A stretch of DNA of 64,000 bases, taken from the NCBI RefSeq assembly GCF_901709675.1, contig NC_051088.1, forward strand, positions 23,192,193-23,256,192. Direction: 5' to 3'. The translations under genes were made by a program, and so were the position numbers. The stretch is from Syngnathus acus. Taxonomy: Eukaryota > Chordata > Actinopteri > Syngnathiformes > Syngnathidae. Under the pieces are notes generated by a model that ran no database searches, was not told the DNA's origin, and was given only the letters and a program-made list of their open reading frames with translations. This document shows positions 58,524 through 64,000 of this stretch, one piece after another; position 1 is the stretch's first letter, and each line of letters begins with the position of its first letter.

Positions 58524-61500
58524 ATGCGTCTGTTCCCCCGACGTCGCATGGCCCCCATGAAACTGGCTGTTATAGGGGGGGCTATCTTCATGTTGGCCTT
58601 GTTGGTTCTCCAGAAGGACACGGACACCTCGTTATCCACCGAACCCTGGCTCTGGGAACGGGTACCGAAGGACAAGGTGATAATCCTGGTCCGAGAGGCT
58701 GCCAAAAACTTGGGCTTCCAGATTCCTGATCCGGGCGAGACTGGGAGGATCGCTTGCACTGTTGGTTTTTACAGCAAGGATGAGCTCAAGCCTCACATCG
58801 AGAGACCGCCTCAGAACCCCAACGCGCCTGGTGCAAATGGAGAAGCCTTTGAACAAAAGAATCTGTCTCCTGAGGAGACCAAGGAGAAGGAGGCGGGCAT
58901 GACCAAGCATTGCTTCAATGCGTTTGCCAGTGACCGCATCTCGCTTAGCCGGAGCCTCGGCGACGACACTCGCCCTCCAGAGTAAGATATCGCTTTAACA
59001 ACCTTTTATAACTTGACTACCCGATTGCTATAAATAAAGCTGGTATCCGCCATTGGTGTGACATCTCTAATTCGATTGGACATATCTGTTGATTGGAAAC
59101 ACCAACCTTGATGCTGAGCTAAAATACGGAATAACTCATTTAAATGTAGAATAAAAGTGAGGACGCTGATTATCATACAACTGCTAATATTCTCTTCTAA
59201 TATTTCTAATGAGAATTCATCGCATGCTAGCAGTTGGTATGCTAACGTTTTGCCACAATACTAGCTGATTGATCGGCTTCATTAGCCGACATATTCACTT
59301 CAGGTCATATTTTTAATGGATGAAATGTTAACGTGTCCACTCTGTCCCAGGTGCTTGGCCCAGACGTTTTCCCGCTGCCCTCCGCTGCCTGACACCAGTG
59401 TGATCATCGTGTTCCACAACGAAGCCTGGTCCACGCTACTCCGAACGGTCTACAGCGTCTTGCACACGTCACCTGCCATCTTGCTCAAAGAAATCATCCT
59501 GGTGGACGATGCCAGCACTGAAGGTGAGAGACCAGCAAATGAAAAAAGCCAACAACAGACTGGTTGTCAGTTAATGACAAGAAAAAAGGAATTATTCGTG
59601 AACATTTTACTTTTGAACGATACTTTTCAATCTCCTGGTACAGTTTTGCTGGTATTGCGCCAATTGATGTGAAAAAATGGCCTTTCTCAAGAGTACCTGC
59701 AGAAGCACCTGGAGGAGTACGTCCACGTCATGAAGATTGTCCGTGTGCTGAGGCAGCGTGAGCGGAAGGGACTGGTGGCGGCCCGGCTGCTGGGCGCCAG
59801 CATCGCCCAAGGCCAAGTGCTCACCTTCCTTGATGCGCACTGTAAGCATTTTACTTTATTACTTTTTTCAACCTCTGAAGAAGCTAACACAATTTATAAA
59901 AAAAAAGAAAAAGATTCAAATAGAGACGACGGGAAAAAAACATTGGTGACGTTGAGAAACTCTTATACAATTTTTTTCTTCAGTGTGTCTAAATAGCTAA
60001 ATAAAAATCATATTTTTACTTTTTTACTAAAGCAACATTTCAAAATTCTGTGTTTGCATTGAAGTAAAAAGGTGAATTTCCTGCAATATTTGCCAGATTT
60101 AAAAGTTTGGAACTTTAATGTTACATCAGACAAACAAAATTCTGAATAAAAGAATCTGTTTCTAAACCAAATTCTGATTTGATGTACTTGAAGGTGAGTG
60201 TTTCCACGGGTGGCTGGAGCCGCTAATGAGCCGCATTGCGGAGGAACCGACGGCGGTGGTCAGTCCGCGCATCGTCTCCATCGACCTCAACACTTTCAAA
60301 TTCAAGAAGCCTGTAGCCAACCAGCCTTACCAAAACCGAGGTTCCTTCGACTGGGCCTTGACCTTTATCTGGGAGTCCGTCCCCGCTGACATCTACAAGT
60401 TGCGCAACAATGACACCTATCCAATCAAGTAAGTACTGGCACTCCACGGCTAATTTGAGTTCTTCATTCAGTACACGTAAAAAGGATTGTTCGATTTTTG
60501 CTTCCTCAAGCGAAGCAGCCTACAGAATCAAATCCTTTTTATTCTGGTACTGGCTTCATCCATTTATTCCGTTTTTTCTTCTTACCTGTGAATATTTCAG
60601 AACACCCACTTTTGCCGGCGGTCTCTTTTCCATTTCAAAGAGCTACTTTGAACACATCGGAACATATGATGAACAGATGGAGATTTGGGGTGGTGAAAAC
60701 GTGGAGATGTCCTTCCGGGTCAGTCTTTTTTCCCCCCTTATTTTCTTTACAAACGTCACTTCACGGATTGTCATAGATGTGCTGTGTGTTATGTATGTCC
60801 AGGTGTGGCAGTGCGGCGGTCAGCTGGAGATCCTTCCTTGTTCGGTGGTGGGCCACGTCTTCCGCACCAAGAGTCCGCACACTTTCCCCAAAGGCACCAA
60901 CGTCATCGTTCGTAACCAAGTGCGCCTGGCCGAGGTCTGGATGGACGACTACAAAACGCTCTTCTATCGTCACAACAAAAGGGCCAGCGCCATGGCCCGT
61001 GAGGTGACAATTTCTTCGTGTGGGAGGAGCTTCTAGACACCACTATGTAGATTTAGAGTTATCCACAAAGGCTTCTACTTTTCAAATGTTTCTCCGACAA
61101 AAGGAAAAGATACTCATCCAATTTGGAACATTCCTTCACAAGAAGCAAGTTTGTGACTTTTAAATTGTTTGCGGATGTGTTGGCAAAAAACAAACCCTGA
61201 CAACAAACAAAATTCGGATGATCAAGTTGTTTTGCCTCCAGGCAAGTGGAGGACCGGTTGGTATTCTAAACGGCCATTCCCCACCATGCCTGCCAGCAAC
61301 AACAACATAAATGTGGGGGACACACCCACCGAGACAGAAATACTCCACACCTAAAAACGTGCAGAAGCTTTTTGTGTTAAAGCTGAATCATCGTTAACAA
61401 ACAAGGCGGACGGGTGCCTGGATCGAACCTTTGCTGGTTGTACCTTAGAATCATTCACAGTGCTCCAATTTTGAAATCACGTGACTCAGTCGTCACATTG

Positions 61501-63054
61501 ATTCTTTTGTATTTTTAGAGTGTACGTCTTCCATCATTCTGTTAGTGGGCGTGTTATCAAACTCGAACGTCTCCTCCACAGTGTGTCAAAGCCCAAACCG
61601 AGCGATGAGTCAAAAAAATGGTAGAGCTCAGAAACAGGACGGTCTTTTGTCAAAATTGTCTTTTTATTTGTGTTTTGAAAATTACAAACACAAAAATGTT
61701 TTCCGTTCTCGCTATGGGCTGCACTGCCATTGAATTGAATTTGTGGTTATAGCACTCGTATGGGAACATCTCCAGTCGCCTGAAACTGAGAGAGAGCTTA
61801 AACTGCAAGAACTTCTCCTGGTACCTAAACACCGTCTACCCCGAGATGTACATTCCTGAGATCCATCCATTAAAATATGGAACAGTAAGTCAGCTTTGCT
61901 TTTATTGCTGCAAGTGGATGTGGGGCGAATGTAGAGCTTCTCCCTCCTTTATTGTTTGCTTCCAGATAAGGAATGCCGGATCTAAAACCTGCCTGGACGT
62001 CGGTGATATCAACCCAGAAGGGAAATCTGTTATCATGTATCAATGTCACGACCAGGGAGGCAACCAGGTACACAACTCAATGTACTCTACACTGTCGCCG
62101 TACCTCCAAGTTGGACTTCATTAATCGACAACAAACCAATTATCAAATGAATGGTCTCGTATTTTAATTGTCGAGTAATTGTTTATAAAAAAAAAATTTT
62201 TGTGGAGGTTCATCCAAATCTTCTGATTTCAGATACTCAAAAAGAATAATTCTCTATTTTATGTAATCTTTCATGAAAGCAGACTGATTTATCTTTTGTA
62301 TTTAATCAAAATAAGGAATTTGCAAACATCTGCTTTTACTTTGGAAAATAATGGCTATCAAACGTCTGTGTGTAATATTGCCAAACTGTTTAGTTCTTGT
62401 TTTAATCACTAAATAATACCAAATAAACAAAAATAACTGGTAAATAAAAAGTAATCTGGGGGAAAAAATTAACACACGTTAATGAAATTTGTTTTTATTT
62501 GATTTAACAATCGATAAAAAAAAAAAAAAAAAACTTTTTAAACACTCCATCAATTGTAATAATTATTTTACTCATTTTAATTATTTGAATAATTTTACCC
62601 CCATGGGGCAACATTTAAGCCAGGAGGTATTTGTACTTTGTCACTTGTCACCCGTCGGGGCCAGCAATGTAATGGAGGCCGCTTCTGTGATCTTTCCCAG
62701 TACTTTGAATATACGGCCAACAAGGAGCTGCGCCATAACATCCGGCACGAGTTGTGTCTTCAGGTGTCGCTTAATCCAGAGGCGGTGAAGATCCAGAAAT
62801 GTACCCTGAAAAGAGGGGCCTCTAAGTCGTCGTCAAACCAGGAGTGGATCTTCACACCGGTCTGTTTGCCTCCATGTGTTTGAGCTTAGCGACCCGGTGC
62901 GATACAGTCTGACGATACTTTTCCTTTCCTACCACTTCAGGAGAACCTCCTGAAGAATACCATCAGTGGGAAATGCTTACAGGCGAATGAAAAGGTGGTT
63001 GTGATGGACAAGTGTAATGCTTGGAACGACAACCAGCGCTGGAGCTTCAGCTGA
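58524..63054 (+). CDS. galnt6: Polypeptide N-acetylgalactosaminyltransferase 6
   Basis: Golgi type II enzyme that moves GalNAc from UDP-GalNAc to Ser/Thr, the first step of mucin-type O-glycosylation. Ten exons: 58524-58981, 59351-59523, 59692-59841, 60194-60428, 60601-60718, 60803-61003, 61753-61884, 61966-62067, 62701-62859 and 62941-63054 (TGA). They total 613 residues; the human protein has 622. A short basic tail and signal anchor ([18 protein letters not shown]) come first, then a stem, then [14 protein letters not shown], the GT-A domain with the metal motif LDAHCEC, the [11 protein letters not shown] motif and VGHVFR. A ricin-type lectin domain follows (CLDVGD, LCLQV, QRWSF). GALNT3 is the nearest alternative. 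[16 protein letters not shown] and the neighbourhood favour GALNT6. Confidence 0.87.
60194..60428 (+). CDS. galnt6: galnt6 exon with a divergent loop
   Basis: Codes from [10 protein letters not shown] to NNDTYPIK. Mammalian GALNT3/6 read GWE-LP-HE--RRKDETYP here, whereas this gene has [24 protein letters not shown] is also SPRI. The change is in frame and the surrounding exons are normal, so the gene does not look dead. Confidence 0.85.
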
Positions 63055-63275
63055 CATCCTTCAAACAGCCCAACCGGACTCATGAGGTTTTGGCACCAGA
63101 CTCGCATCGATGCACTTGGATTGGCTGCTTTAAAGATAATACCGGGTGCAAAGTCGGCTTTGGGTGCCTCAAAGGTGGTCATCAGAGTCAAGGCTGGTTT
63201 TTTTTTTCACTATGGACTTCCTTTGGTGGTGGTGGCTGTGATGATGGAAGTACAATAAGTTAAGCAAAATACTGT

Positions 63276-63281
63276 AATAAA
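63276..63281 (+). terminator. Probable galnt6 polyadenylation signal
   Basis: AATAAA 220 nt after the stop codon. Confidence 0.5.
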
Positions 63282-64000
63282 TGGACAAGCTAGTAAGACT
63301 TTGGCCAGACACTATCTTGTTAGTGGTTTGATTTTAACATAGAGATAGAAAACATTCTGTTTTCCATTTTACAGCATGAGAAGGAAGGAAGTGGAATTGA
63401 GCAGCTTTCTCGCAGTGTTATTGTTTGGGCAGAAATGTCTCAGAACAGATATTAGCATGTTCAAGAAAGTCCCATTTCATTTAAGACTTTTGTAAGGGCC
63501 ACAAGGTGTTCATATTTTGGATATTCTATTTTAAATATGTATAAAAAAAATTTTTACAGCATTGTCTATCAAAATTGTTACGCAATGTGTCGTTTTTAAT
63601 TCAGATTGATGATGAAGGCCTTTATTTGAAAAATCATATAACCGTTGGAGAAGTGGTTTAATGATATGATATAATAATAGTTAGAAAATAAGATTTGTGT
63701 TCGACAATGACAAAAATCATTACCTCCAATTTCATGAGGCAACATGCAGCAATACATGGCGTGTCAAAATAGAGAATCGACAAATGTCAGATTCCTGTTT
63801 GCTTGCTGTTTGTCTCGTTGACCTATTACTAAACTACAACTGTCAAAGGACCGGCACTCTGCTAAATGTTTGCTCAGCAATTGTATAGAGCAAGAAACAT
63901 TCCTGACAATTGTGTCAAGTGGAGGTGTTGCAAAACCAGATCTGCCACAACGTGTATTTCCATCCTGCTTGACGAGTGCAAGCAACAGCAGTGCCACGTC
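63282..64000. other. Sequence after galnt6
   Basis: AT-rich, without a supported exon, RNA gene or repeat. Confidence 0.5.

Overview
The window is vertebrate nuclear DNA, almost certainly from a teleost fish. The genes are spliced with GT/AG junctions, introns are mostly short, and the spaces are full of short non-autonomous DNA transposons and microsatellites typical of percomorph genomes. No bacterial-type operon, CRISPR array, virus-like gene or autonomous transposase was found. I rebuilt exon by exon four protein-coding genes whose human counterparts all lie in 12q13: the 3' two-thirds of kcnh3 (+, 133-7977), cacnb3 (-, about 12341-15997), adcy6 (+, coding 25215-55452) and galnt6 (+, 58524-63054). 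Reading phases agree across every junction I placed. The adcy6 exons sum to 1176 codons plus stop and the galnt6 exons to 613 codons plus stop.

Layout: 1-8275 is kcnh3, cut by the left window edge before segment S5, with its 3' UTR. 8276-12340 is gene-poor and ends in trinucleotide, GACA and AGC repeats where the cacnb3 3' end must lie. 12341-15997 is cacnb3 on the minus strand. 16000-22850 is the divergent spacer between cacnb3 and adcy6. 22850-24120 holds the probable adcy6 promoter and non-coding leader exons. 25215-26108 is the first adcy6 coding exon, followed by a 20.5-kb intron. That intron carries seven tRNA-Trp genes (44219-46232), six of them in a 1.13-kb tandem duplication. 46665-55452 holds the remaining 20 coding exons of adcy6. 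55453-58523 is 3' UTR and spacer, 58524-63054 is galnt6, and the rest is its 3' UTR and flank.

The four protein genes do not form a pathway. They are an ELK-type voltage-gated potassium channel, a calcium-channel beta subunit, a calcium-inhibited adenylyl cyclase and a Golgi O-glycosylation enzyme. The head-to-head cacnb3/adcy6 order matches human, so it is probably ancestral linkage rather than a functional cluster.

Points worth following up: the nested tRNA-Trp array with compensated stem changes inside a sense-oriented adcy6 intron; an enlarged, sequon-rich turret in kcnh3; a 20-nt microexon in cacnb3 and its unrecognised C-terminus, which may run through an AGC repeat; and several MITE families with clear terminal repeats and target-site duplications. 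I found no convincing new biological system. The tRNA array is the most unusual structure.
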